The position numbers and the translations under genes are program-made. Shown piece after piece: positions 17,841-26,484 of a DNA stretch of 64,000 nucleotides (position 1 is the first letter of the stretch; every line of letters begins with the position of its first letter). Origin of the DNA: Dysgonomonas sp. ZJ279 (lineage in GTDB: Bacteria; Bacteroidota; Bacteroidia; Bacteroidales; Dysgonomonadaceae); the NCBI RefSeq assembly GCF_011039205.1, contig NZ_JAAKEL010000006.1:124001-188000 (forward strand). The letters run 5' to 3'. The notes under the pieces were generated by a model. That model was given only the letters and a program-made list of their open reading frames with translations. It was not told the DNA's origin and did not search any database.

Positions 17841-18719
17841 ATGAAAAAGTCTATTTCACATCTGCCCAAGCGTAAACAGGAAGACTTGTATTTTCTTGTC
17901 AGTAAGATAAGGGAACGCCTGCCACAAGCGGAAATGATTATTCTTTACGGTAGTTATGCTACAGGTAAGTATGTGGAATATGATGAGCGTGTAGAATTCG
18001 GAATTCCTACATTGTTTATGTCCGATTATGATATACTGGTTGTGACAAGCGGTATACTGAATAAGAAAGCTTCACATGCTTTGGATAATATAGATAACTT
18101 GTATTACAAAAATCCTGAGACACAAACGCCTGTTCAGTTTATCAACGAAGATATTAAGACGCTTAACAGTCAGTTGGAGGAAGGTAGGTATTTTTATACA
18201 CAGTTAAAGCAGGAGGGTATAATCCTTTATGATAGTGGTAAGTTTAAGCTTGCCCGAAGAAGAAAACTGAATTTTAAGGAGATACAGCAGCAAGCGGAAG
18301 AATATTTTACTGACAAGTTTCAAAATGCGAATAGCTTCTTTAGATTGGCAAAATCAGCTTATGAGTATGAAGATTATAAGATGTCATCATTTCAACTCCA
18401 TCAAGCCTCTGAAAATTATTACCATGCTATCCGTTTGTCTTTTACGTTGAGAAGTAATAAGCAACATAATTTAGCTAAGCTGTCTTCATCGGTTAAACAT
18501 TACTCTGAGGATTTGGCAAAGGTTTTCCCTCAGCATACGGCGGAGGAGAAGCGGTTGTTTACGTTGTTAAAGGATGCTTATGTGGAGGCTCGGTATAATC
18601 CTAAGTTTTTGGTGACGAGGGAGGATATTGATGCTTTGTTGCTGAAAGTGGAACTTCTTCGGGATATTACTAAGCGTATTTGTGAACAGCGTATAAAGGA
18701 GTATGGGGAGATGGAATAA
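17841..18719 (+). CDS. Fused minimal nucleotidyltransferase and HEPN-domain protein
   Basis: The ATG at 17841 is preferred over an upstream TTG at 17817, because a -7-like box would overlap the latter. The 292-residue product has an N-terminal Pol-beta-type nucleotidyltransferase core (LYGSYATGK at about 35-43, then SDYDILVV with Asp62 and Asp64) and a C-terminal all-helical HEPN domain (about 150-290, including HQASENYYHAIRLSF). MNT and HEPN are usually separate antitoxin and toxin proteins, where the MNT can AMPylate the HEPN RNase. Fused forms are known in Bacteroidetes. The canonical HEPN RNase motif RX4-6H is not obvious, so the RNase activity is doubtful. Confidence 0.82.
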   Translation: MKKSISHLPKRKQEDLYFLVSKIRERLPQAEMIILYGSYATGKYVEYDERVEFGIPTLFMSDYDILVVTSGILNKKASHALDNIDNLYYKNPETQTPVQFINEDIKTLNSQLEEGRYFYTQLKQEGIILYDSGKFKLARRRKLNFKEIQQQAEEYFTDKFQNANSFFRLAKSAYEYEDYKMSSFQLHQASENYYHAIRLSFTLRSNKQHNLAKLSSSVKHYSEDLAKVFPQHTAEEKRLFTLLKDAYVEARYNPKFLVTREDIDALLLKVELLRDITKRICEQRIKEYGEME

Positions 18720-18725
18720 AAGTGA

Positions 18726-18749
18726 ATATATATATATATATATATATAT
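18726..18749. repeat. (AT)12 dinucleotide tract
   Basis: Twenty-four bases of perfect AT repeat lie seven bases after the stop of the nucleotidyltransferase-HEPN gene and 60 bases before the next start codon. The tract is prone to slippage and lies in the leader or promoter region of the downstream secreted protein. Confidence 0.9.
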
Positions 18750-18809
18750 CTAGGGTAAATAAAGCCAATTAATGACCTTTCATCTCGAACTGATTTTAAC
18801 CGATTAATC

Positions 18810-19955
18810 ATGAATAGAATATATATACTTATTTTGTTTATTTTTATTAGCTTTGGAAGCTATGCACAACACAATTTTTATACCCCTGAGGATTTATATT
18901 CCGAAATGCCTGATTCGGTTAGGAGTGAAATTATAACATCATTGAATACTTTGTTTGAAGGCATTGCAAATGAAAACATTCCCACAAATTTACTTGATAA
19001 TAGGGATATTGATTTCAATACAAATTATTTCAAGAGTCTGGGATGGATCACCAGACCCGATACCACATCCAATTATCCGCATCCCCAAATACTGAATATC
19101 TATAGACTAACAGCAAGCGACGACTATAATATCACACTGGCTTACAGTAAATCTCAGAAGGACTCTGTTCCTCCTGTTATCTACGGTATATATACATTCA
19201 TTGCAACAAAAAACAACGGAAAGTTTGTATTCTCAACACCTCTGAAATATAGAACAAGGTCATGGAAATCAAAGGTGATTGATGAAATCACTTTTGATTA
19301 TTCTGATAAATTGAATATAGAACGTGCATCCAATTTTGTACGAAAAAACAGAGCTATGGCATCAAAATTCGGATTGCCGATAATCAACTACAAAGTTTAT
19401 GTAACAAATAATTATCAGGAATCACTTAATCTTTTGGGGGTTGATTATGAGTATGGAAACAACGGTATCATTAATCGGGGATATATTGTCAACCCCAACA
19501 CATTATTCGTTGTCAGGGGAAATGAAGATTTCTCGCATGATGCACTTCACATGTATGCTTACTACATAAGGGGTAAACGTAATGTTACCGCCGAGGAAGG
19601 ATTAGCCTATACATGGGGAGATGCATATTACACGGATATAAACGGATATATACCCAATCAAAATGATCTGATACTTGAATTACAACAATATCTTAAAGAT
19701 CATCCTAATGAAACATTATTGGATATATTTAACAGTAATCCTCGTTTTTTCAGTTACTCAGAACGAATATCGCCCAAATCTACTATATCAGGGGTTATTT
19801 GTGATGAAATAGAGCGGATAAAAGGAACGGAGGGAATCATCGAACTGTTGAATTGCGGACAAGGCGACGATAACTATTTTATCTCTATTGAGAAACTTGT
19901 TGGAATTAACCGTGACAATTTTGACGAGAAGGTAATGCCGTTAATAATGCGCTAA
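18810..19955 (+). CDS. Secreted protein with gluzincin-like HDxxH...EEGxA pattern
   Basis: The 381-residue product has a signal peptide (about residues 1-20, ending SYAQ) and is otherwise soluble. No family was recognised with confidence. Residues 243-247 read HDALH and residues 262-270 read EEGLAYTWG. Spacing and composition mimic the HExxH...NEGxA metal site of gluzincin-type peptidases, with Asp in place of the catalytic Glu. It may be a divergent or inactive zinc peptidase. The C-terminus (IERIKGTEGIIELLNCGQG) resembles the end of such domains. It follows the (AT)12 tract and precedes a tRNA gene. Confidence 0.65.
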   Translation: MNRIYILILFIFISFGSYAQHNFYTPEDLYSEMPDSVRSEIITSLNTLFEGIANENIPTNLLDNRDIDFNTNYFKSLGWITRPDTTSNYPHPQILNIYRLTASDDYNITLAYSKSQKDSVPPVIYGIYTFIATKNNGKFVFSTPLKYRTRSWKSKVIDEITFDYSDKLNIERASNFVRKNRAMASKFGLPIINYKVYVTNNYQESLNLLGVDYEYGNNGIINRGYIVNPNTLFVVRGNEDFSHDALHMYAYYIRGKRNVTAEEGLAYTWGDAYYTDINGYIPNQNDLILELQQYLKDHPNETLLDIFNSNPRFFSYSERISPKSTISGVICDEIERIKGTEGIIELLNCGQGDDNYFISIEKLVGINRDNFDEKVMPLIMR

Positions 19956-20014
19956 TAGATTTACACAAAGATATGGGTTGATCCGTTTATTTTGCCCTCT
20001 ATCTTCAAAATACC

Positions 20015-20039
20015 TGTGGTGCAAATTTGTGGTGCAAAT
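20015..20039. repeat. Tandem 12-bp direct repeat beside the tRNA
   Basis: TGTGGTGCAAAT occurs twice (20015-20026 and 20028-20039) with one base between. It lies just beyond the terminator of the tRNA gene, a position where integrase arm sites or attachment remnants are often found. No integrase is nearby. Confidence 0.6.
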
Positions 20040-20044
20040 AAAAA

Positions 20045-20075
20045 AAGCAGCTAAGTAAAAAATGCTTAACTGCTT
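20045..20075 (-). terminator. Terminator of the tRNA gene
   Basis: Arms 20045-20055 and 20065-20075 pair over 11 positions with one mismatch. On the minus strand the stem is followed by seven T residues, a typical intrinsic terminator. Confidence 0.8.
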
Positions 20076-20085
20076 GATTTTTAAG

Positions 20086-20159
20086 TGGTCCCACCTGGGC
20101 TTGAACCAGGGACCCCCTGATTATGAGTCAGATGCTCTAACCAACTGAGCTATAGGACC
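20086..20159 (-). tRNA. tRNA with CAT anticodon (Met elongator or Ile2)
   Basis: The minus strand folds into a full cloverleaf. The acceptor stem GGTCCTA pairs with TGGGACC (one G-T). The D stem is GCTC/GAGC, the anticodon stem TCTGA/TCAGG carries loop CTCATAA, and the T arm is CCTGG-TTCAAGC-CCAGG, with discriminator A. The 3' CCA is not encoded. A CAT anticodon fits elongator Met or lysidine-modified Ile2, and sequence alone does not separate them here. Confidence 0.93.
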
Positions 20160-20263
20160 AGATTGGGATGTTCTCCCGAAATCGGATGCAATATTACTGC
20201 TTTTTATCGAAACTAGCAAACTTTCAAAGAAAAAAGTAGCTTTAAAATATCGCTTTATAGGCA

Positions 20264-20983
20264 TTAAGCCTCACTTACAGGCTTATTACGATTTCCAATA
20301 ATAGATAAAGCTATATAGAGAAGTATGCCTGCCGCAATAGCCAATACACCAATAAGAGCAAAAAGCCCGATGATAAATACGGCTAAGAAATAGCGCTGTT
20401 CATTACCCTTAAGTTTAAGACTCTTAATTTTCAATGAGAACATAGGCAATTCTGAAACCATAAGAAGTGAAAAGACGATTATACCAATCAAGATAGTGTA
20501 AACTAATCCCGAAGAGAAAACAATGTTCTCATGCGTCATCAACCCATAGCAGAAACTAACCCAAAAAAAGCCATTTGCAGGCGTATTAAGACCAATAAAA
20601 GATTCTGACTGACGTTCGTCCACATTAAATTTCGCTAGGCGTAGAGCAGAGAAGATTGCCAATAGAAAAGCCATATATGGAAGGTACTCGCATATAACAG
20701 GATTCTGAGATATAACCGGTACTTTTTCCGATAACAATGTAAAAACAGCTAGGCTAGGAGCAAAACCGAAACTAACCATATCTGCCAAGGAATCTAATTC
20801 TTTACCTATCGGCGAATAAGCCTTCAAAAAACGAGCAGCGAACCCATCAGAAAAATCAAATAGCCCAGCTATAACAACCCAAACTACTACCCACATATAT
20901 TCTCCATGAAATGCCATCACACAAGCAATACACCCGGAGGAGAGATTCAGACATGTAAGAAAATTAGGGATATGCTTTCTCAT
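20264..20983 (-). CDS. pssA: CDP-diacylglycerol-serine O-phosphatidyltransferase
   Basis: This 239-residue integral membrane enzyme transfers phosphatidyl from CDP-diacylglycerol to serine, giving phosphatidylserine. The CDP-alcohol phosphotransferase signature DGxxAR...GxxxDxxxD is complete, reading DGFAARF...GKELDSLADMVSFG at about residues 46-73. About seven hydrophobic segments follow. Its ATG lies three bases after the stop of psd, so the two form an operon for phosphatidylethanolamine synthesis. Confidence 0.95.
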   Translation of the reverse strand: MRKHIPNFLTCLNLSSGCIACVMAFHGEYMWVVVWVVIAGLFDFSDGFAARFLKAYSPIGKELDSLADMVSFGFAPSLAVFTLLSEKVPVISQNPVICEYLPYMAFLLAIFSALRLAKFNVDERQSESFIGLNTPANGFFWVSFCYGLMTHENIVFSSGLVYTILIGIIVFSLLMVSELPMFSLKIKSLKLKGNEQRYFLAVFIIGLFALIGVLAIAAGILLYIALSIIGNRNKPVSEA

Positions 20984-20986
20984 AAT

Positions 20987-21649
20987 TTATTTGAATTTAG
21001 CGATAACAGTCTGATTCCCCAATACCTTCTGATCCATTTCTACTACAATCTCGGTACCTAGAGGTAAATAGACATCAACCCGTGAACCCAATTTAATAAA
21101 ACCCAGATGCTCATCAATATGCGCTTCATCTCCGGCTTGAGGATAAGTCACAATACGACGAGCCATCGCTCCCGCTACCTGACGCAGCAAAAGCTGATAC
21201 TTTCCATCTTCGGTCTCGAGCACAATAGTCGAACGCTCGTTCTCTGTACTCGATTTGGGTAAATATGCTGCCATAAAACGTCCCGGATGATGTTTTGCCA
21301 TCAACACTTTCCCGTTGATAGGAAACCAGTTGGCATGAACATTGAACGGAGACATAAATATAGAAACTATTATACGCTTATCTTTAAAATATTCGCCTTC
21401 ATACACTTCTTCAATAGCTACAACCTTACCATCTGCCGATGCGACTATGGTGTTATTCATATCGCCTGTGAACCTACGATAGGGACTGCGATAAAAATTA
21501 AGTACTATCAAAAAGAAAACCAAAGAGGCTCCACCTACAAAATAAGAGAGTACAGGTAGATGGAAGAAGTAGTACAATGCTCCATTGAGCAATGCGAGTA
21601 TTATAAAGTAAGTTGCTAAAACTCCACGACCTTCGTGATGAACTTTCAT
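20987..21649 (-). CDS. psd: Phosphatidylserine decarboxylase proenzyme
   Basis: This 220-residue protein belongs to the short form of the family. Two N-terminal hydrophobic segments (about 12-30 and 35-51) anchor it in the membrane. The autocleavage motif LGS is at residues 187-189 (FIKLGSRVDVYLP); self-cleavage there makes the pyruvoyl cofactor. SPFNVHANWFP at about 100-110 is the conserved active-site histidine region. It converts phosphatidylserine to phosphatidylethanolamine and is coupled to the adjacent pssA. Confidence 0.95.
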   Translation of the reverse strand: MKVHHEGRGVLATYFIILALLNGALYYFFHLPVLSYFVGGASLVFFLIVLNFYRSPYRRFTGDMNNTIVASADGKVVAIEEVYEGEYFKDKRIIVSIFMSPFNVHANWFPINGKVLMAKHHPGRFMAAYLPKSSTENERSTIVLETEDGKYQLLLRQVAGAMARRIVTYPQAGDEAHIDEHLGFIKLGSRVDVYLPLGTEIVVEMDQKVLGNQTVIAKFK

Positions 21650-21745
21650 AATCTATGTTTTACAAAGACATAATTCTGTTAAGATGCAAAAGTATCTTTA
21701 TTTGCCGATATATACAAATTTGATACTGCATTTCGTATAAAGAAA

Positions 21746-21770
21746 AAAGAGAGACCACAGGCCTCTCTTT
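21746..21770 (-). terminator. Intrinsic terminator after prs
   Basis: A stem with arms near 21746-21756 and 21760-21770 (11 bp with one weak pair) and a short loop is followed on the minus strand by a T run. It lies about 20 bases beyond the prs stop codon. Confidence 0.75.
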
Positions 21771-21791
21771 ATATTATCGGAGTTCCTTTGA

Positions 21792-22727
21792 TTACAACAA
21801 ATAAAGCGAACTGATAGACTCATTGCTCAGTACCCTGCGAATTGCATTTGCGAAAACATCTGCAACTGAAAGAACAACAACCTTATCGCATTTTTTAGTA
21901 TATGGAATACTATCCGTAAACACCATTTCTGTAAGCCCCGACTGATCTATACGTGTAGAAGCCGGATCGGACATCACAGCATGGCTTGTAATAGCTCTAA
22001 CCGAACGCGCACCGTTAGCCATCATGATATCTGCAGCTTTGGTTATTGTTCCTGCTGTATCCACGATATCATCTACAATAAGAACATCCATTCCGGTCAC
22101 ATCCCCTATTATTTGCATCTCGGATATTTCATTCGCTTTCTTGCGAAGTTTATAGCAGATAACCATAGGTACGCCAAAATATTTTGCATAAGAACTTGCA
22201 CGCTTAGTTCCACCTACATCAGGTGTAGCTATTACAAGATTCTCTTTATCTAACGATTGAATATAATCTACAAATATAGCTGATGCATAAAGGTGATCGA
22301 CAGGCACATTGAAAAAGCCCTGTATTTGATCTGCATGTAAATCCATCGTAATTAAACGATTAATACCTGCCGCACTTAGCATATCGGCAATAAGTTTAGC
22401 ACCTATAGAAACACGCGGCTTATCTTTGCGATCTTGTCTAGCCCATCCGAAATAAGGAACCACAGCAACAATAGAATGAGCCGAAGCCCTCTTTGCCGCA
22501 TCAACCATCAATAACAATTCCATCAAATTATCTGAAGAAGGAAACGTCGATTGTACCAAAAACACTTGACATCCACGAATAGACTCCTCGTATGACACGG
22601 AGAATTCTCCATCTGCAAAATGCTCAATATTCATTTTGCCAAGAGGGCACCCAAGACTCGCACAGATTTTTTCAGCTAGATAACGAGAATTAGTTCCCGA
22701 GAAGACCTTAAATGGTAGACTTTCCAT
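21792..22727 (-). CDS. prs: Ribose-phosphate pyrophosphokinase (PRPP synthetase)
   Basis: The 311-residue cytoplasmic enzyme makes PRPP from ribose 5-phosphate and ATP for nucleotide, His and Trp synthesis. Visible motifs are the ATP loop around GWARQDRKDKPR (about 94-105), the metal-binding DLHADQIQGFF (about 130-140) and the PRPP-binding loop VLIVDDIVDTAGTI (about 215-228). Length is normal. It is read from its own promoter, about 55-80 bases upstream, and ends at a terminator, so it is probably monocistronic. Confidence 0.96.
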   Translation of the reverse strand: MESLPFKVFSGTNSRYLAEKICASLGCPLGKMNIEHFADGEFSVSYEESIRGCQVFLVQSTFPSSDNLMELLLMVDAAKRASAHSIVAVVPYFGWARQDRKDKPRVSIGAKLIADMLSAAGINRLITMDLHADQIQGFFNVPVDHLYASAIFVDYIQSLDKENLVIATPDVGGTKRASSYAKYFGVPMVICYKLRKKANEISEMQIIGDVTGMDVLIVDDIVDTAGTITKAADIMMANGARSVRAITSHAVMSDPASTRIDQSGLTEMVFTDSIPYTKKCDKVVVLSVADVFANAIRRVLSNESISSLYLL

Positions 22728-22779
22728 TGTTTTTTTAATCTTTTAGATAGGTTTAATGATAGGTTTGTTATTTGAACTA

Positions 22780-22809
22780 CAAAAGTATAAAAACAATTTG
22801 CTCAACAAA
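22780..22809 (-). promoter_or_regulatory. Promoter of prs
   Basis: On the minus strand TTTG (22806-22809) and TACTTTTG (22780-22787) are separated by 18 bp, matching the Bacteroidetes consensus. It sits just after the stop codon of the upstream GH13 gene. Confidence 0.6.
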
Positions 22810-22813
22810 AATA

Positions 22814-24505
22814 TTAGCTCATAGAAAATCTAATAATTTTCCCTGAATGCGCATTTACGCTCACTTTTAACGATTGATACCAGTTTGCAGGCAATTTAAA
22901 GTCTTTATTTGCAAACAATTCTTTTGCAACCTTTATCTTATATGGTATAATGTCCATAAAATCAAAGGCATCTTCGGGGATATCAACCACAACCTCTTTA
23001 TCTACTTCGTCAAAATTGGCAATTACCAGCACGAACTCTTTCTTAGATGAACGTAAAAACGTATATTGTTTAGTTGAATCAAACAACGGATTCTCATAAT
23101 TAGCATACATCAGATCGTAAAACTTACCGCTGTTTATGCTTTCGTCTGTTCCTGCTATCTGCAATAGTTGAGTGTAAAATTTACGGAGTTTTATTTGGCT
23201 ATCATTCAGTTCCGAATTACCAAAAGAACCTCCATTACGCCATTTAGAAACAGAATCAACAGACCAATAATCAAATATAGTTGTTCGTCCGTCACAGCCA
23301 CTAAAACCTTCTTTATCCATACCCCGCTCTCCTAATTCCTGACCGAAATAAATCATTACAGGGTTCGTATTCATTGTAGCTGTAACAATCATCCCAGGGA
23401 TAGCCTTAAATGGATCTCCTGCAAAAAAATCAGAAGCAATACGCTGTTCATCGTGATTTTCTAAAAAGTTAAGCATTTTTTGCTGCAAACCATCTATACG
23501 TTGCCAGCAGAATGTTATTTCGGAAGTCGGCTTATGACCGCAAATGACATCACGAAGCGTATCGTACAAGTCGACTTTATCGTACAAGTAATCGAATAAA
23601 CCCCAATGCACATAGTTGTTATATTGCTCCGGATTATAAACCTCAGCAATGAATAATAACGATTTATTTTTTGCTTTGACTTTTGGTATTACCCAATTCC
23701 AAAATTCGACAGGTACCATCTCTGCCATATCACAACGGAAGCCATCAACACCTTTAGCTGTCCAATAAAGCAGAATATCTCGCATTTTCGACCATGTATC
23801 GGGAATAAGCGCAAAGTGATTTCTTCGCCCATTATTATAATCGACACCATAATTGAGCTTTACGGTTTCATACCAATCACTCACAGATGGCTTATTACTG
23901 AAACAGTCATTTCCCGTAGCTTTTGCAGGATACTCATCGTAAGCACCTTCTCCTTGCTGAACAGGAAATTGCAATTCGAGTTTTTGCCCGGGTATATAGT
24001 AAAAATTATTATCGGGAGAAAATGCAGAAGAAGTGTCATCATCAACACCAAAATCTTTTACGTTCTTAGGTTTTGCATCAGAGCAATACTGGCGGGCAAC
24101 ATGATTAGGTACAAAATCCATAATTACCTTCATTCCGTTTTTATGCGTCCGCTCTACCAGTGCTTCAAATTCTGATATTCTATCTCCTACACTATCAGCA
24201 AGGTCAGGTGTAACATCATAGTAGTCGCGAATAGCATAGGGCGAACCGGCATTTCCTTTTATTACATCAGGATGATCTTTAATGATACCAAAATCCGAAT
24301 AATCCGTTTTAGAAGCATGCTCCAATATACCGGTATACCATATATGGGTGTATCCCATTTTTTTAATCTCTTTCAATGCTTTATTATCAAAAGCTGAAAA
24401 CTTGCCCACACCATTTTCGTCCAAGCTTCCGTTCTCTTTATTGAGAGATTTGTCATTGCCAAATAATCTCGGAAGAACCTGGTATATAAATATTTTTTCT
24501 TTCAT
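22814..24505 (-). CDS. GH13-family alpha-amylase-like glycoside hydrolase (cytoplasmic)
   Basis: The 563-residue product has no signal peptide and shows the GH13 catalytic barrel: VIMDFVPNHVARQ (conserved region I), GVDGFRCDMAEMVP with the nucleophile Asp, LFIAEVYNP with the acid/base Glu, and LENHDEQRIAS with the third carboxylate. A C-terminal beta domain (about 470-563) follows. It probably acts on intracellular maltodextrin or glycogen-like alpha-glucans; exact specificity cannot be read from sequence. It starts 20 bases after the patatin gene on the same strand. Confidence 0.88.
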   Translation of the reverse strand: MKEKIFIYQVLPRLFGNDKSLNKENGSLDENGVGKFSAFDNKALKEIKKMGYTHIWYTGILEHASKTDYSDFGIIKDHPDVIKGNAGSPYAIRDYYDVTPDLADSVGDRISEFEALVERTHKNGMKVIMDFVPNHVARQYCSDAKPKNVKDFGVDDDTSSAFSPDNNFYYIPGQKLELQFPVQQGEGAYDEYPAKATGNDCFSNKPSVSDWYETVKLNYGVDYNNGRRNHFALIPDTWSKMRDILLYWTAKGVDGFRCDMAEMVPVEFWNWVIPKVKAKNKSLLFIAEVYNPEQYNNYVHWGLFDYLYDKVDLYDTLRDVICGHKPTSEITFCWQRIDGLQQKMLNFLENHDEQRIASDFFAGDPFKAIPGMIVTATMNTNPVMIYFGQELGERGMDKEGFSGCDGRTTIFDYWSVDSVSKWRNGGSFGNSELNDSQIKLRKFYTQLLQIAGTDESINSGKFYDLMYANYENPLFDSTKQYTFLRSSKKEFVLVIANFDEVDKEVVVDIPEDAFDFMDIIPYKIKVAKELFANKDFKLPANWYQSLKVSVNAHSGKIIRFSMS

Positions 24506-24525
24506 AACGTCTAAGTCTTAATGTA

Positions 24526-25332
24526 TCAAACAACAATATTCGCAAAATCTTTCTCTAAGGATTCCTTCTTTTCTTTAAACATATCTACCACCAAATCGTA
24601 TCCCGATTGATAAATCTCTTCAACATGTTCCAGATCAAACATCGAATACTTCGATAGATCCGTCGATTCTATTAAATAATCGCATAAATTACGATCGAGC
24701 AATGTATTAGAGCCCGACATATAATGGAATGAACGCTCCGCCACATACTTCAATGAATTCTTATACTCCATAACCCTTATAGGACTGACATTGACTCCTA
24801 TAATTTTTACACACTCACGACGAATGGTCGAAACCGGAAAGTTTTTAAATAAGCCGCCATCTACATAATAATGTTCATCTATTTCTACAGGTCTGAATAT
24901 AATGGGAACAGAACAAGAAGCAACTACTGCAGGAATAAGTGGCCCAGATGTAAAAACCATGCTCTTTCCGTATTCAATATCAGTAGCTACGACACGCAAG
25001 GGTATTTGCAAATCTTCAAACGTTTTTGCACGGAGATGCTTCTTAAGAAAACTCTGAAATCCGGTACTTTTAAAGAATCCACCCTGCGGAATTGCGAACT
25101 CAGCAAATTCACGAAAAACTTTCTTCTTAAAGAATGACAAAATTTCTTGTGGAGAATGACCATCAGCATAAAGCACTCCTGCAAATGCTCCTGCACTCGT
25201 TCCGGATACAACCTCCGGAAATAGTCCATTATCATTAAGGGCCTGTAATACACCCAAATGAGCAAAACCTTTTGCTCCTCCTCCACTTAGAGCGATCCCC
25301 AGTCTAAATTTATCCTTATCGTCTACTTTCAT
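24526..25332 (-). CDS. Patatin-like phospholipase
   Basis: The 268-residue protein has the patatin hydrolase elements in order: oxyanion loop LSGGGAKGFAHLGVL (about 15-29), nucleophile Ser46 in GTSAG, and the dyad Asp158 in VDGG. No signal peptide is visible. RssA/YlbK-type bacterial relatives are esterases or phospholipases of uncertain substrate. It is the first of two genes in the strand, followed by the GH13 gene 20 bases later. Confidence 0.9.
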   Translation of the reverse strand: MKVDDKDKFRLGIALSGGGAKGFAHLGVLQALNDNGLFPEVVSGTSAGAFAGVLYADGHSPQEILSFFKKKVFREFAEFAIPQGGFFKSTGFQSFLKKHLRAKTFEDLQIPLRVVATDIEYGKSMVFTSGPLIPAVVASCSVPIIFRPVEIDEHYYVDGGLFKNFPVSTIRRECVKIIGVNVSPIRVMEYKNSLKYVAERSFHYMSGSNTLLDRNLCDYLIESTDLSKYSMFDLEHVEEIYQSGYDLVVDMFKEKKESLEKDFANIVV

Positions 25333-25474
25333 ATATCTAATTAATCAATGCATTCAAGAGCATCTTTAGCAAATTTAATTATTATAGCCTATATTTTACT
25401 AATTATAAGAATATTATTATCTCAATCTTTCGTAATTTTACAGTCATATATATTTTACATTAACCTTTATCAAT

Positions 25475-26401
25475 ATGATGAAAAAGAAATTACTGGCAGT
25501 CTGCCTTGTTCTAATTTGTAGTATCTCACTTTTAAATGCACAGAAGCTAAATGTTGCGACATATAATATACGCAACGACAACAGAGGAGATTCTATTGCC
25601 GGAAATGGCTGGGTACAACGCTGCCCTGTTGTTTGCGAATTGATACAATTCCACGACTTTGATATCTTCGGATCACAGGAAGTATTAAACAATCAGCTAA
25701 ACGATATGTTAGCGGGTCTTCCTAATTTCGCATACATAGGTGTTGGACGCGATGATGGAAAAACAGCAGGCGAATATGCTCCTATATTTTATAAAAAGGA
25801 CAAATTCAAGCTGCTAAAATCAGGTAACTTCTGGTTGTCAAAAGAAACCACATTCCCCAACAAAGGCTGGGATGCTGTATTACCACGCATTTGCACATGG
25901 GGTGAATTTGAAGATATGACAAGTGGGCTACGATTCTGGTTTTTCAATCTGCATATGGATCATGTAGGAGTAGAAGCACGCAAAGAAAGTGCCAAACTAG
26001 TATTGAGTAAGATAAAAGAAATGTGTGGCACAGAACCTGTAATATTCACAGGTGACTTCAATGTAGATCAAACAAATGAAAGCTTCACACTCATCAATAG
26101 TTCCGGCATTATGAGGGATTCTTACGACGCAACCAAGATTTGTTATGCACAAAACGGAACTTTTAACGGATTCAATACAGATCGTAAAACAAACAGTCGC
26201 ATCGACCATATATTTGTTAGTCCAACATTCGATGTGTTACGCTATGGAATATTGACTGACACATACAGATCGGCTGTAGCAGAAAGCAGTGAAGAGATAA
26301 AATCGGGAAACTTCCCTAAAGAAGTTTCGCTACATAAATATTCGGCACGAGTACCTTCCGATCATTTCCCTGTGATGGTAGTGCTAGAGTATAAGAAATA
26401 A
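25475..26401 (+). CDS. Secreted endonuclease/exonuclease/phosphatase-family protein
   Basis: The 308-residue product has a signal peptide (about 1-23, ending LLNAQ) and the EEP fold motifs: NVATYNIRNDN, the metal-binding Glu in FGSQEVLNN, HMDHVG, TGDFNVD and the C-terminal SDHFPVMV catalytic pair. Secreted members in Bacteroidetes may hydrolyse phosphodiesters, DNA or sphingomyelin-type lipids, and specificity is not evident here. ATGs at residues 1 and 2 are equally plausible. It is monocistronic with a terminator after it. Confidence 0.9.
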   Translation: MMKKKLLAVCLVLICSISLLNAQKLNVATYNIRNDNRGDSIAGNGWVQRCPVVCELIQFHDFDIFGSQEVLNNQLNDMLAGLPNFAYIGVGRDDGKTAGEYAPIFYKKDKFKLLKSGNFWLSKETTFPNKGWDAVLPRICTWGEFEDMTSGLRFWFFNLHMDHVGVEARKESAKLVLSKIKEMCGTEPVIFTGDFNVDQTNESFTLINSSGIMRDSYDATKICYAQNGTFNGFNTDRKTNSRIDHIFVSPTFDVLRYGILTDTYRSAVAESSEEIKSGNFPKEVSLHKYSARVPSDHFPVMVVLEYKK

Positions 26402-26428
26402 TTATAAATCGAAAAGGATATATATCAC

Positions 26429-26464
26429 AAGAGGCTGTCCCATAGTTGGAATCAGCCTCTTTTT
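26429..26464 (+). terminator. Intrinsic terminator after the EEP gene
   Basis: AAGAGGCTG (26429-26437) pairs with CAGCCTCTT (26453-26461... T run to 26464) across a 15-base loop and is followed by T residues. It can also serve the convergent lipoprotein gene. Confidence 0.8.
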
Positions 26465-26484
26465 GTATGTTTACGTAATATCAA

